From contig JABWAK010000005.1 in assembly GCA_013361065.1 (NCBI GenBank), positions 1 through 53,360 on the forward strand: DNA of 53,360 bases, in the 5' to 3' direction. Position numbers and translations under genes: made by a program. Below the pieces are notes generated by a model. That model worked only from the letters and a program-made list of their open reading frames with translations, made no database searches and was not told where the DNA came from. This DNA comes from Bacteroidota bacterium. Lineage in GTDB: Bacteria; Bacteroidota; Ignavibacteria; UBA10030; UBA8401. Shown here piece by piece: positions 7,860 to 15,656 of the stretch (position 1 is the stretch's first letter; every line of letters begins with the position of its first letter).

Positions 7860-8984
7860 TCAAAGCCTTTCTTTTAGTATAGAGATGATGTGTTGAGATG
7901 TCTTTCCGTCACCCAGCCATGCCGTTTGTTCCTTGGAGATGGTGTACTGCTCGAAGAACCGGATGGTCTTCCTGACCATCGTCTCCACCGGCGTGGTCTC
8001 GCCGATCAGGATGCTGTTGCCGCTCTGCACCGACTCCGGCCGCTCCGTATGGTTGCGCGGGACGACGACCGGCACCTTCAGCAACGGACACTCCTCCTGG
8101 CTGGTACCCGAATCCGAGATCACGCCGTACGCGTGATACTGCAGTTCCAGATAGTCCAGGAACCCGAACGGTCCGACCAGGGAGATGTTCTTGAGCCCGT
8201 TCAGAAGACCGTACTGATCGATCATCTTCACGGCGCGGGGGAACTTCACGAGCAGCACCGGGAGCCCCAGGCGCTCTCCGGCGGCATTGAGGTACGCCAG
8301 GATATGGGCATACTGCTGCGGGGTCTTCAGATTCTCGCTGCGGTGGATGTCCGCGACGAGGTAGTTGTTCTTCTTCTTCCCCTTTGGAAGATAGGGTTTT
8401 ACCACCTCAACGATTGTGTTCCCCACCACATGGATGGAGTCGGGGTCCTTGTTCTCCTTCATCAGCCGCTTCTTGTACAACGGAGTGTAGACGAAGACCT
8501 CGTCGGACACATAGTCGCAGATAACCCTGTTCACCTCTTCCGGCATCCGGCGGTCGTAGGAACGCATCCCGCCTTCGATATGGCCGATGCGGTACCCTTC
8601 CTTGAACAACGGCGCACTCACCATGGCGGAGTTGGAATCCCCCAGGAACATGATGATCGCCGGATCGATCCCCTCGCTCTTCAGACGGTCGATGACGGCC
8701 GTAGAGAGGTACGACAGCTGTTCGTAATGGTTCTTGCTGTTCCGTCCGGTCTCCAGCGTGATATCCGGTTTACGGATCTTCAGCTGCTGGAAGAAGATCT
8801 TGCTCAGTTCATCATCGTAATGCTGCCCGGTGTGGAGCATGATGTGATCGAAATGCTGGTCCAGCCGCTCGAACACTTTGCTCATGCGGATGAAATCGGG
8901 ACGGATCCCGGTGATGGTGACAACGGTCTTTTTCCCCACGTTGGTTATGCGCTTTCTGTGTATTTGAGTGATGGGTTCGGTCAA
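7860..8984 (-). CDS. UDP-GlcNAc 2-epimerase family protein, WbjD/CapG-like
   Basis: 374 residues, the usual length. Family landmarks are TGQHYD near residue 57, FLGDSNS near 114, the loop HIEGGMRSYDRRMPEEVNR and SDSGTSQEECPLL near 292. The GDSNS and PEEVNR wording is closer to the UDP-L-FucNAc 2-epimerases (WbjD, FnlC, CapG) than to WecB, which has VHGDT and HVEAGLR. It would invert C2 of a UDP-N-acetyl sugar. The open frame begins with a TTG that overlaps the TGA of the oxidase gene. An alternative GTG at 8939 gives the more usual start MGKKTVVTITG. The stop is three bases before the next SDR gene. Confidence 0.8.
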   Translation of the reverse strand: MTEPITQIHRKRITNVGKKTVVTITGIRPDFIRMSKVFERLDQHFDHIMLHTGQHYDDELSKIFFQQLKIRKPDITLETGRNSKNHYEQLSYLSTAVIDRLKSEGIDPAIIMFLGDSNSAMVSAPLFKEGYRIGHIEGGMRSYDRRMPEEVNRVICDYVSDEVFVYTPLYKKRLMKENKDPDSIHVVGNTIVEVVKPYLPKGKKKNNYLVADIHRSENLKTPQQYAHILAYLNAAGERLGLPVLLVKFPRAVKMIDQYGLLNGLKNISLVGPFGFLDYLELQYHAYGVISDSGTSQEECPLLKVPVVVPRNHTERPESVQSGNSILIGETTPVETMVRKTIRFFEQYTISKEQTAWLGDGKTSQHIISILKERL

Positions 8985-10210
8985 TTGAGATATGCTACGA
9001 TCTTTCCGGCAATATGCTCGCCGATGGAGAGTGAGGAGGTCGCTGCCGGCGACGGTGCATTGCAGACGTGGACGATGCCGGGCTGTTCCACAAAGAGGAA
9101 ATCATCGATCAGTCCGCCGTTCCGGGAACAGGCCTGCGCCCGCACTCCCGCTCCTCCCGGCTGCAGATCATCCGACGCGATCTCCGGCATCAGCGCCTGC
9201 AGTGCCGTCACGAATGCCTGCTTACTGAAGGAACGTTTGAACTCACCGAAGCCGGTGCGCCAATATTTCCGTGCGATGGTACGGAACCCAGGCCATGCCA
9301 GCGTTTCCCCCAGATCACGGGCATTGAAGGCAGTTTTCGTATACCCTTCCCGCTTGAACGCAAGGACCGCATTCGGCCCCGCTTCCACCCCGCCATGGAT
9401 CAACCGGGTGAAATGCACACCCAGGAACGGGAAGGCGGGATCGGGGACAGGGTAGATGAGCGTCTTGACCAGATGCTGTTTCGCCGGTGTGAGCGTGTAA
9501 TACTCACCGCGGAACGGGATGATACGGAAATCGACGGAGGGGTTCGTCATCCGGGCGATGCGGTCAGCATGCAATCCGGCACAGGTGACCAGTGCCTTGG
9601 CCCGGTATGTTTCGGTGCCGGTGACGACCGTGACCGCTCCGTTGCCGGACCGGATCTCTGCCACTTCCTGACCGCAGAGGATGGTGCCGCCCAGCGTCTC
9701 CACCTGCCGTGCATAGGCATGGATCACATCCGTATAATCGATGATACCGGTCTGCGGAACATGGATCGCCCTGATCCCCTCCGCATGCGGCTCCATCTCC
9801 TTCAGTTGGGAACGATCCAGGAACCTCAGTCCCTGCAGACCGTTCGCCACGCCGCGGCGGTACAGTTCATCCAGCTGCGGCAGCTGCCGTTCGTTGACCG
9901 CAACGATCACCTTCCCGCACAATTCATAGGCGACGTTGTGACGGTCGCAGAACTCGATCAGCTTCTTGTACCCGGAAATACAATTGTGCGCCTTCAGGGA
10001 GCCCGGCTTGTAATAGATGCCGGAGTGGATGACGCCGCTGTTGTTCCCCGTCTGATGGAGACCGATCGCGGTCTCCTTCTCCAGGACGAGGACCCGCAGG
10101 GAAGGACGTTGTTCCAGGATGTTCATTGCCGTCGACACACCGACGATCCCGCCGCCGACGACAATGACATCATAGTGAGATGCTGTGGATGAATCAGAAG
10201 AAGGAGCCAT
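8981..10210 (-). CDS. lhgO: L-2-hydroxyglutarate oxidase
   Basis: 409 residues with an N-terminal FAD loop (DVIVVGGGIVGVSTAMNIL) and the highly characteristic GLHQTGNNSGVIHSG IYYKPGSLKA block near residue 50, both matching LhgO/L2HGDH. The C-terminus ends with a second nucleotide contact (CNAPSPAATSSLSIGEHIA). The enzyme oxidises L-2-hydroxyglutarate to 2-oxoglutarate and passes electrons to the quinone pool at the inner membrane. It sits inside a sugar operon, five bases after the SLBB gene and overlapping the 2-epimerase. Some sugar dehydrogenases of the WbpB/WlbA kind reoxidise bound NADH with 2-oxoglutarate and release 2-hydroxyglutarate, so a clean-up role for the pathway is likely; this link is inference. 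Confidence 0.88.
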   Translation of the reverse strand: MAPSSDSSTASHYDVIVVGGGIVGVSTAMNILEQRPSLRVLVLEKETAIGLHQTGNNSGVIHSGIYYKPGSLKAHNCISGYKKLIEFCDRHNVAYELCGKVIVAVNERQLPQLDELYRRGVANGLQGLRFLDRSQLKEMEPHAEGIRAIHVPQTGIIDYTDVIHAYARQVETLGGTILCGQEVAEIRSGNGAVTVVTGTETYRAKALVTCAGLHADRIARMTNPSVDFRIIPFRGEYYTLTPAKQHLVKTLIYPVPDPAFPFLGVHFTRLIHGGVEAGPNAVLAFKREGYTKTAFNARDLGETLAWPGFRTIARKYWRTGFGEFKRSFSKQAFVTALQALMPEIASDDLQPGGAGVRAQACSRNGGLIDDFLFVEQPGIVHVCNAPSPAATSSLSIGEHIAGKIVAYLN

Positions 10211-10215
10211 CGTGC

Positions 10216-13029
10216 TTATTTCAATTGGTTAGCTAACACCAGAATAGTGAATGTAGTCGCAACGATCGCCGTGCTCTCCTTGAACACTTCCACGAAGGAT
10301 GTCCGACGTTCCTCTTCCGGCGTCTTGGGACGCTCCGGCAGTTTCTTGATCACTGTGATCTCGGAACCATCAGCGATCTCAGGGCTATCGCTCCACAAGA
10401 ATGGGAATCCTGTTTTCATGATATGGCCTTCCGGCGATGTCACGAGCACGAAATCAGCACTGTCAGTGACATCACCGGCACGGTCGAGATAATAGTCACG
10501 ATCCTCACCCGGCACGAACTTATACAATCCCGGATTGTTCACTTCACCGCTCACACGGACCGTGTTTGGCTTCTTTGGAACATTCAATTTATCACCTGCT
10601 TGCATGATCACATCAAAATCCCCTCCCGGATCGTCGATAGCACCCTCCACATTATTCCTGATACGCTCATTATTCCGGAGCAACTGTGCACCGCGGGCAT
10701 AGCCGTCCGGAGCAATACCGCCGGCCCTGCTGATGATATCGGACAACCGTTCGTTGTTCTTGGAAATGACATAGATGCCGGGGAACCGCACGTATCCGGT
10801 CACTTCCACCTGCTGCTGGACCCTGTAATCGGGATGGGGACGGATGAAGACCTGATCGCGGTCATACAGAATGAAAGAACCGCTCTGCGACTCGAGGATC
10901 TCCATGCGTGACATCGACGTATCGAACAGGTTCGGCAGGTCGGCGAACGTGATGGTCAGGATCGAATCATTCTCATGAACGTTCTTATTGATCCTGGCGA
11001 TCTCTGCACGTTGTGACCATGCATCCTCGGTGAAACCGCCGGCAAGCAGGACAAGGTCCTTGAGCCGCAGACCTTTGGTCAGGGGGAAGCGTCCGGGTCG
11101 TTTCACATTCCCGAAGATCTCCACATAATGATCGAGGAACTGCACCTCCTCCAGACCATACACTCTCAGCTGGTCACCGGCGAGGATAGGGATATCCTTC
11201 TGACGGCCGTCAAGGATGGCACCGATATCCACCTGGATCCGGCGGCGGGTGATCAGATCGTCGTTGAGCCGGAACAGGTCGCTGCGTCCCAGGAAGGTCC
11301 GGGCACGGAAGATCGAGTCCTCCAGACCGCCGACCGAACGGAGAAGCCGTCCGACCGTCATACTGTCGGCATACGGCATGACCCCCGGTTTCTTCACCTG
11401 CCCGGTCACCGTAACGGTCGCTGCCGGATTGAGCTCATAGATATTATAGATGCGGAGCTTATCCTTCTTCTGAAGAGGGATGTTCTGTGTTGCAGCATTC
11501 GCCATCACTCCGGAAAGGTCCAGAACGATCAACTGCCTCTTCTCATCCGGGAATGTTCTCGTCAGTTCCGCCCGTTTCATATAGGCGGTCGGCCAGAGGC
11601 CTTCGGCGGCATCGATCAGATCCTTCACGGTCTTGATCCGATCGATCTGATAGTCGCCCGGACGACGCACGTCACCTTCCACCGTGACGAAATTCTCCTT
11701 CTTGTCGATCATCGGGAAGATCGTGATGATATCACCATCCTCCAGGACATGGTCCTTCTTGCCAACAATGATGTCACGGGCATCGATGTCGAAGAGACGC
11801 CGGTCCTCGCCCCCCTTCACCCGCTCAGCGAACGGGATGATCCTGTCGACCTGGATGCGGTCCACATACACCCGGGCACGGAAACCGCCCGAGAATTCCA
11901 CCAGCTTCTTCAGATTCTCGCCCGGCAGCAGTTCATAGGTGTAGGGCCGGAGCACCTCCCCTTTGATGCTGACCGTCTTGCCGCGCAGCGGTACGAAGAT
12001 GATGTCATTGTCGTTCACCCGCACATCGTTCACCTTCGGTGCACCGAGCAGGTAATCGTAGATATCCACTTTTGCGATCGTCTTGTTGTTGCGCACGACA
12101 CGGATATCGCGCAGACTGCCGGACAATTTGGGACCACCGACCGAGAACAGGGAATTGAAGACACTGCCGAAATTGCTCACGGCATAACCGCCCGGCTGCT
12201 CCACTTCACCGGTCATGAAGATCCTCACAGGCCGGATCCGCGCCACCGAGAGATCGAGAAAGATAGAAGGAGGATTCCGCACGATACCGGAATAGACACT
12301 TCCCAGCGAAGTCATCACCGCCTTCTTTGCTTTTTCCGCGGTCAGACCGGCGACGAGCACCGGAGGGATGCCGGTGATCGAGATCCGGCCTTCGGCATTG
12401 ACGGTGTACTCATTGTAGCTCTGCAGTTCACCGGACAAGGACAGCTTGAGAACATCCCCTTCACCAAGGATGTACTGATCATCGATATATGGGCGGGGTT
12501 CAAAGGATGATGACTCCGTCCGGAACAGATCATACCCGAAATACGGAAGACCGGCCGGAGAAAGTTCGACAGGTTTTGGTTTGAGCGCAACGGATGGTGG
12601 AACCAGGTTCACCACCGGTTCCGGAGTGGTATCAACCGGTGACATCACGGGAGCGATCATCGGCGTCTTGATCTGAACGGTCGCCCCTCCCTGTTCGATC
12701 TGGATCAACGAACTCTCCGGAACGGGAGCGGGTCGATTGAGATACGTCTCAAGATCGATCCCCATCGCTTTGGCTTTCACTTCCGCCTCTTCCCGGGTCA
12801 TGCCGTATTGCTTGATCTTTGCATCGATCTCATCGGGACTCATCGTTCCCAGCTGCCGCTTCGCATCCTGGATCTGAGAATCGGTCAAACCCTGTGCCGT
12901 ACCGCCGGTGATTCCGACAGCGGTCAGGGAGATGATCAGAAGGATCAAACGAAGGCGGTGCATAGCGTTCACAGTCATCATGGAAATTCGTTGTTGGTTG
13001 TGCCGTTGCGCAGAACGGCGATAGGACAT
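10216..13029 (-). CDS. Multi-SLBB outer-membrane polysaccharide export protein
   Basis: About 937 residues. A signal peptide lies near residues 23-46 (LRLILLIISLTAVGITGGTA). A polysaccharide export (Poly_export) domain follows at roughly 185-260 (DQYILGEGDVLKLSLSGEL), and then at least six SLBB repeats recognisable by lines such as VTGQVKKPGVMPYAD, IFGNVKRPGRFPL, VTGYVRFPGIYVIS and VSGEVNNPGLYKFV. A C-terminal hydrophobic helix (AIVATTFTILVLANQL) ends the protein. It is much longer than Wza (about 380), as in Bacteroidota-type multi-SLBB exporters. Its ATG overlaps the TGA of the UDP-glucuronate decarboxylase gene by one base. An internal ATG at 12981 gives a shorter signal-peptide leader and is also possible. 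It would form the polymer exit channel with the Wzz-like protein. Confidence 0.85.
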   Translation of the reverse strand: MSYRRSAQRHNQQRISMMTVNAMHRLRLILLIISLTAVGITGGTAQGLTDSQIQDAKRQLGTMSPDEIDAKIKQYGMTREEAEVKAKAMGIDLETYLNRPAPVPESSLIQIEQGGATVQIKTPMIAPVMSPVDTTPEPVVNLVPPSVALKPKPVELSPAGLPYFGYDLFRTESSSFEPRPYIDDQYILGEGDVLKLSLSGELQSYNEYTVNAEGRISITGIPPVLVAGLTAEKAKKAVMTSLGSVYSGIVRNPPSIFLDLSVARIRPVRIFMTGEVEQPGGYAVSNFGSVFNSLFSVGGPKLSGSLRDIRVVRNNKTIAKVDIYDYLLGAPKVNDVRVNDNDIIFVPLRGKTVSIKGEVLRPYTYELLPGENLKKLVEFSGGFRARVYVDRIQVDRIIPFAERVKGGEDRRLFDIDARDIIVGKKDHVLEDGDIITIFPMIDKKENFVTVEGDVRRPGDYQIDRIKTVKDLIDAAEGLWPTAYMKRAELTRTFPDEKRQLIVLDLSGVMANAATQNIPLQKKDKLRIYNIYELNPAATVTVTGQVKKPGVMPYADSMTVGRLLRSVGGLEDSIFRARTFLGRSDLFRLNDDLITRRRIQVDIGAILDGRQKDIPILAGDQLRVYGLEEVQFLDHYVEIFGNVKRPGRFPLTKGLRLKDLVLLAGGFTEDAWSQRAEIARINKNVHENDSILTITFADLPNLFDTSMSRMEILESQSGSFILYDRDQVFIRPHPDYRVQQQVEVTGYVRFPGIYVISKNNERLSDIISRAGGIAPDGYARGAQLLRNNERIRNNVEGAIDDPGGDFDVIMQAGDKLNVPKKPNTVRVSGEVNNPGLYKFVPGEDRDYYLDRAGDVTDSADFVLVTSPEGHIMKTGFPFLWSDSPEIADGSEITVIKKLPERPKTPEEERRTSFVEVFKESTAIVATTFTILVLANQLK

Positions 13030-13967
13030 CACGGTGCGATCACCGAGCGGAAATATTCGATGGTCCGGCGCAGACCTTCCTCACGATGCACCGCCGGTGA
13101 CCACCCCAGCAGATTCTTCGCCTTCGTGATATCCGGCTGACGGATCTTCGGGTCATCCACCGGCAACTCCTTATGGACGATCCTGCTCTTGCTGCCGGTC
13201 ATCCGGATGATCTCCTGTGCCAGCTGCAGCATCGTCAGTTCCTCCGGATTCCCGATGTTCACCGGCATCACATAGTCGGACATCATCAACCGGTAGATGC
13301 CGTCGATCAGATCGGAGACATAACAGACACTGCGGGTCTGCGAACCATCCCCGAACACGGTCACATCCTCGCCCCGCAAGGACTGGGAGACGAAGGCAGG
13401 GATGGCGCGTCCATCCTCGATTCGCATCCGTTCCCCATAGGTATTGAAGATGCGGACGATGCGGGTCTGTACACCGTGATAGCGGTGGTACGCCATCGTC
13501 ATCGCTTCGGAGAACCGTTTCGCCTCATCATACACACCGCGGGGGCCGACCGGATTCACATTGCCCCAATACTCCTCCACCTGAGGATGCACTTCAGGGT
13601 CGCCATAACATTCGGACGTTGATGCGATCAGGAAACGGGCGTTCTTCGCCTTGGTGAACCCGAGCGCCTTATGGGTCCCGAGCGACCCTACTTTCAGGGT
13701 TTGAATGGGGAATTTCAGGTAGTCGACCGGACTTGCCGGCGAGGCGAAATGCCAGACGTAGTGGACATCACCGGGAACGTGGATATAGTTGGTGACATCA
13801 TAGTGGATGAAGGTGAACTTCGGATCCGAGAAGAGATGTTCGATATTGCTGACCGACCCGGTGATCAGGTTGTCCAGCACGATCACCCGGTGCCCCTCCG
13901 CGAGCAGGCGTTCACAGAGATGGGATCCGAGGAAACCTGCACCGCCGGTAACTACTGAAGTTTTCAT
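13029..13967 (-). CDS. UDP-glucuronate decarboxylase (UDP-xylose synthase) type SDR
   Basis: 312 residues from ATG 13967; the preceding in-frame TTG is ignored because the ATG gives the standard start [17 protein letters not shown]. Diagnostic UXS motifs are all visible: [11 protein letters not shown] near residue 75, STSECYGDP near 115, [14 protein letters not shown] with the catalytic Tyr and Lys near 143, and FNTYGERM. It oxidises C4 of UDP-glucuronate, decarboxylates C6 and yields UDP-xylose or the 4-keto pentose. The adjacent upstream gene is UDP-glucose dehydrogenase, which makes its substrate. Usual length is about 310-320, so it is complete. Confidence 0.86.
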   Translation of the reverse strand: MKTSVVTGGAGFLGSHLCERLLAEGHRVIVLDNLITGSVSNIEHLFSDPKFTFIHYDVTNYIHVPGDVHYVWHFASPASPVDYLKFPIQTLKVGSLGTHKALGFTKAKNARFLIASTSECYGDPEVHPQVEEYWGNVNPVGPRGVYDEAKRFSEAMTMAYHRYHGVQTRIVRIFNTYGERMRIEDGRAIPAFVSQSLRGEDVTVFGDGSQTRSVCYVSDLIDGIYRLMMSDYVMPVNIGNPEELTMLQLAQEIIRMTGSKSRIVHKELPVDDPKIRQPDITKAKNLLGWSPAVHREEGLRRTIEYFRSVIAP

Positions 13968-14055
13968 CAAAACATACTTTCTGGAAGCTGGATTGTATGG
14001 GAATGCTGCCGAACTACTCGATCATGGACTGTGAATCGTCGTCCGCTTCGTTCCG

Positions 14056-15396
14056 TCACCCCTGCGTTGCGATGACCGGTTTCCTTCCGATGCTGATGTA
14101 GGTGAATTTCAGTTCCTTCATCTTCACCGGGTCGAAGATGTTCCTGCCGTCAAAGATCACCGCTTGTTTCATCGCGGAACGGATGATGTCGAAGTCCGGG
14201 TTCCGGAATTCGTTCCATTCGGTCAGCACGAGCAGTGCATCGGCCTGTTCCAATGCTTTGTACTCACTGGCGGCGTAGGTGATCCGGTCGCCCAATTCGA
14301 ACTTCGCCGTCTCGTTCGCTGCCGGATCGTAGGCAACGATCGTAGCACCGTAATCGAGGAGTTTTCGGATGATCACGATGGACGGCGCCTCGCGCATATC
14401 ATCGGTGTTCGGTTTGAAGGCGAGTCCCCATACCGCGAAGCGCTTCCCGCGGATATCATTCTCGTAGTGCTTCAGCACTTTGTTGACAAGCACTTCCTTC
14501 TGTTTCTTATTGACCTGATCGACCACGGACAGGAGCCTGATCTCGGACCCGGCATCGATGGAGGATTTGATCAGTGCATTCACATCCTTCGGGAAGCAGG
14601 AACCGCCGTATCCGATACCGGGGAAGAGGAATCGCTTCCCGATCCGTGAATCAGAACCCATCCCTTTCCGGATGAGGTCCACGTCCGCCCCCACTTTGAT
14701 ACAAAAGTTCGCCAGCTCGTTCATGTACGTGATCCGCATGGCCAGATAGGAGTTGGCGGCATATTTCGTCACCTCCGAACTCGCGGTATCCATCTCGATG
14801 ATGGGATTCCCCTGCCGCACGAACGGTTCATAGAGCGCTTTCATCCGTTCCGCTGCATAGCGGGTCTTCGTCCCGATGACGATCCGGTCCGGCTTCATGA
14901 AATCCTCCACCGCGAACCCTTCACGGAGGAATTCCGGATTGGAGACCACCTCGAAGTTCTTCACCCCATGTTTCTTGATGGCATCGGACACGAGTTTTGC
15001 CGTACCGACCGGAACCGTGCTTTTATTGACGATGATCTTCTGCTGGGCATCACCGCCGGCAGCGGCGAAGATCCGTCCGAGTTCATCGGCGACACCGAGG
15101 ATGTATTTGAGGTCCGCCGAACCATCCTCACCCTGCGGCGTGGGCAGACACAGGAAAATGAACTCGGACGCTGTGACCGCAAATCGAAGGTCGTCGGTGA
15201 ATTCGAGGCGTTGCTGCTGGATGTTCCGCTGGAACAGGATCTCCAGTCCCGGTTCATAGATTGTGATCTCTTTGTTCTTGAGTTTTTTGAGCTTCTCAGG
15301 ATTGTTATCCACACAAATGATGTGATTGCCTGATTCTGCAAAGCAGGTACCGGTGACAAGCCCAACGTAACCGGTGCCAATGACAGCGATCTTCAT
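14056..15396 (-). CDS. ugd: UDP-glucose 6-dehydrogenase
   Basis: 446 residues. The NAD-binding start is MKIAVIGTGYVGLVTGTCF, followed by NPEFLREGFAVEDFMKPDR near residue 155, the catalytic cysteine loop GYGGSCFPKDVNALI near 258, and the C-terminal GLAFKPNTDDMREAPS near 320. It oxidises UDP-glucose twice to UDP-glucuronate in the cytosol. It is the first gene of the minus-strand polysaccharide operon and supplies the UDP-glucuronate decarboxylase encoded 88 bases downstream. A TyrA-like alternative is excluded by the UDP-binding domain. Length and motifs are those of the bacterial Ugd family (about 440). Confidence 0.92.
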   Translation of the reverse strand: MKIAVIGTGYVGLVTGTCFAESGNHIICVDNNPEKLKKLKNKEITIYEPGLEILFQRNIQQQRLEFTDDLRFAVTASEFIFLCLPTPQGEDGSADLKYILGVADELGRIFAAAGGDAQQKIIVNKSTVPVGTAKLVSDAIKKHGVKNFEVVSNPEFLREGFAVEDFMKPDRIVIGTKTRYAAERMKALYEPFVRQGNPIIEMDTASSEVTKYAANSYLAMRITYMNELANFCIKVGADVDLIRKGMGSDSRIGKRFLFPGIGYGGSCFPKDVNALIKSSIDAGSEIRLLSVVDQVNKKQKEVLVNKVLKHYENDIRGKRFAVWGLAFKPNTDDMREAPSIVIIRKLLDYGATIVAYDPAANETAKFELGDRITYAASEYKALEQADALLVLTEWNEFRNPDFDIIRSAMKQAVIFDGRNIFDPVKMKELKFTYISIGRKPVIATQG

Positions 15397-15428
15397 AGTC
15401 GTTCCGAATGAATGCCAGGTGATAGTCG

Positions 15429-15502
15429 TGGGCCCTGCCGGACTTGAACCAGCGACCCGCTGATTATGAGTCAGCTGCTCTAACCGACTGAGCTAAGGGC
15501 CC
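15429..15502 (-). tRNA. tRNA with CAT anticodon, Ile2-like
   Basis: The 74-base minus-strand sequence folds as a full cloverleaf: acceptor GGGCCCT paired with AGGGCCC, D-stem GCTC/GAGC, anticodon stem GCTGA/TCAGC around CTCATAA, and T-arm GCTGG/CCGGC. The anticodon is CAT. The body resembles bacterial tRNA-Ile2 (TTAGCTCAG start, GGTCG variable/T-arm), whose C34 becomes lysidine so that it reads AUA, more than elongator tRNA-Met. CCA is not encoded. Confidence 0.85.
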
Positions 15503-15525
15503 GGATAAATCTCTGTAATCTATTG

Positions 15526-15554
15526 AATATAGGAAATTTACGGAAGTGCCACAA
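15526..15554 (-). promoter_or_regulatory. Likely promoter of the tRNA gene
   Basis: On the minus strand, TTGTGG at 15554-15549 and TATATT at 15531-15526 are separated by 17 bases and the -10 ends 23 bases before the mature tRNA 5' end, leaving room for a short pre-tRNA leader. Confidence 0.5.
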
Positions 15555-15656
15555 GGAAAGACTATTCCATCAGAGGAAGGCGTAACCCGTGTCACAGCAT
15601 GATTTTTGCAGGAACAACAGGAAAGGAGGGTCAGCAGTCTTATTATAGAGCAATTC

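Noticed and set aside
6504..10192. Long plus-strand open frames of 374-521 codons over the sugar genes
   Set aside because: They mirror recognised minus-strand genes, are rich in His, Arg and Asp without family motifs, and have no ribosome sites.
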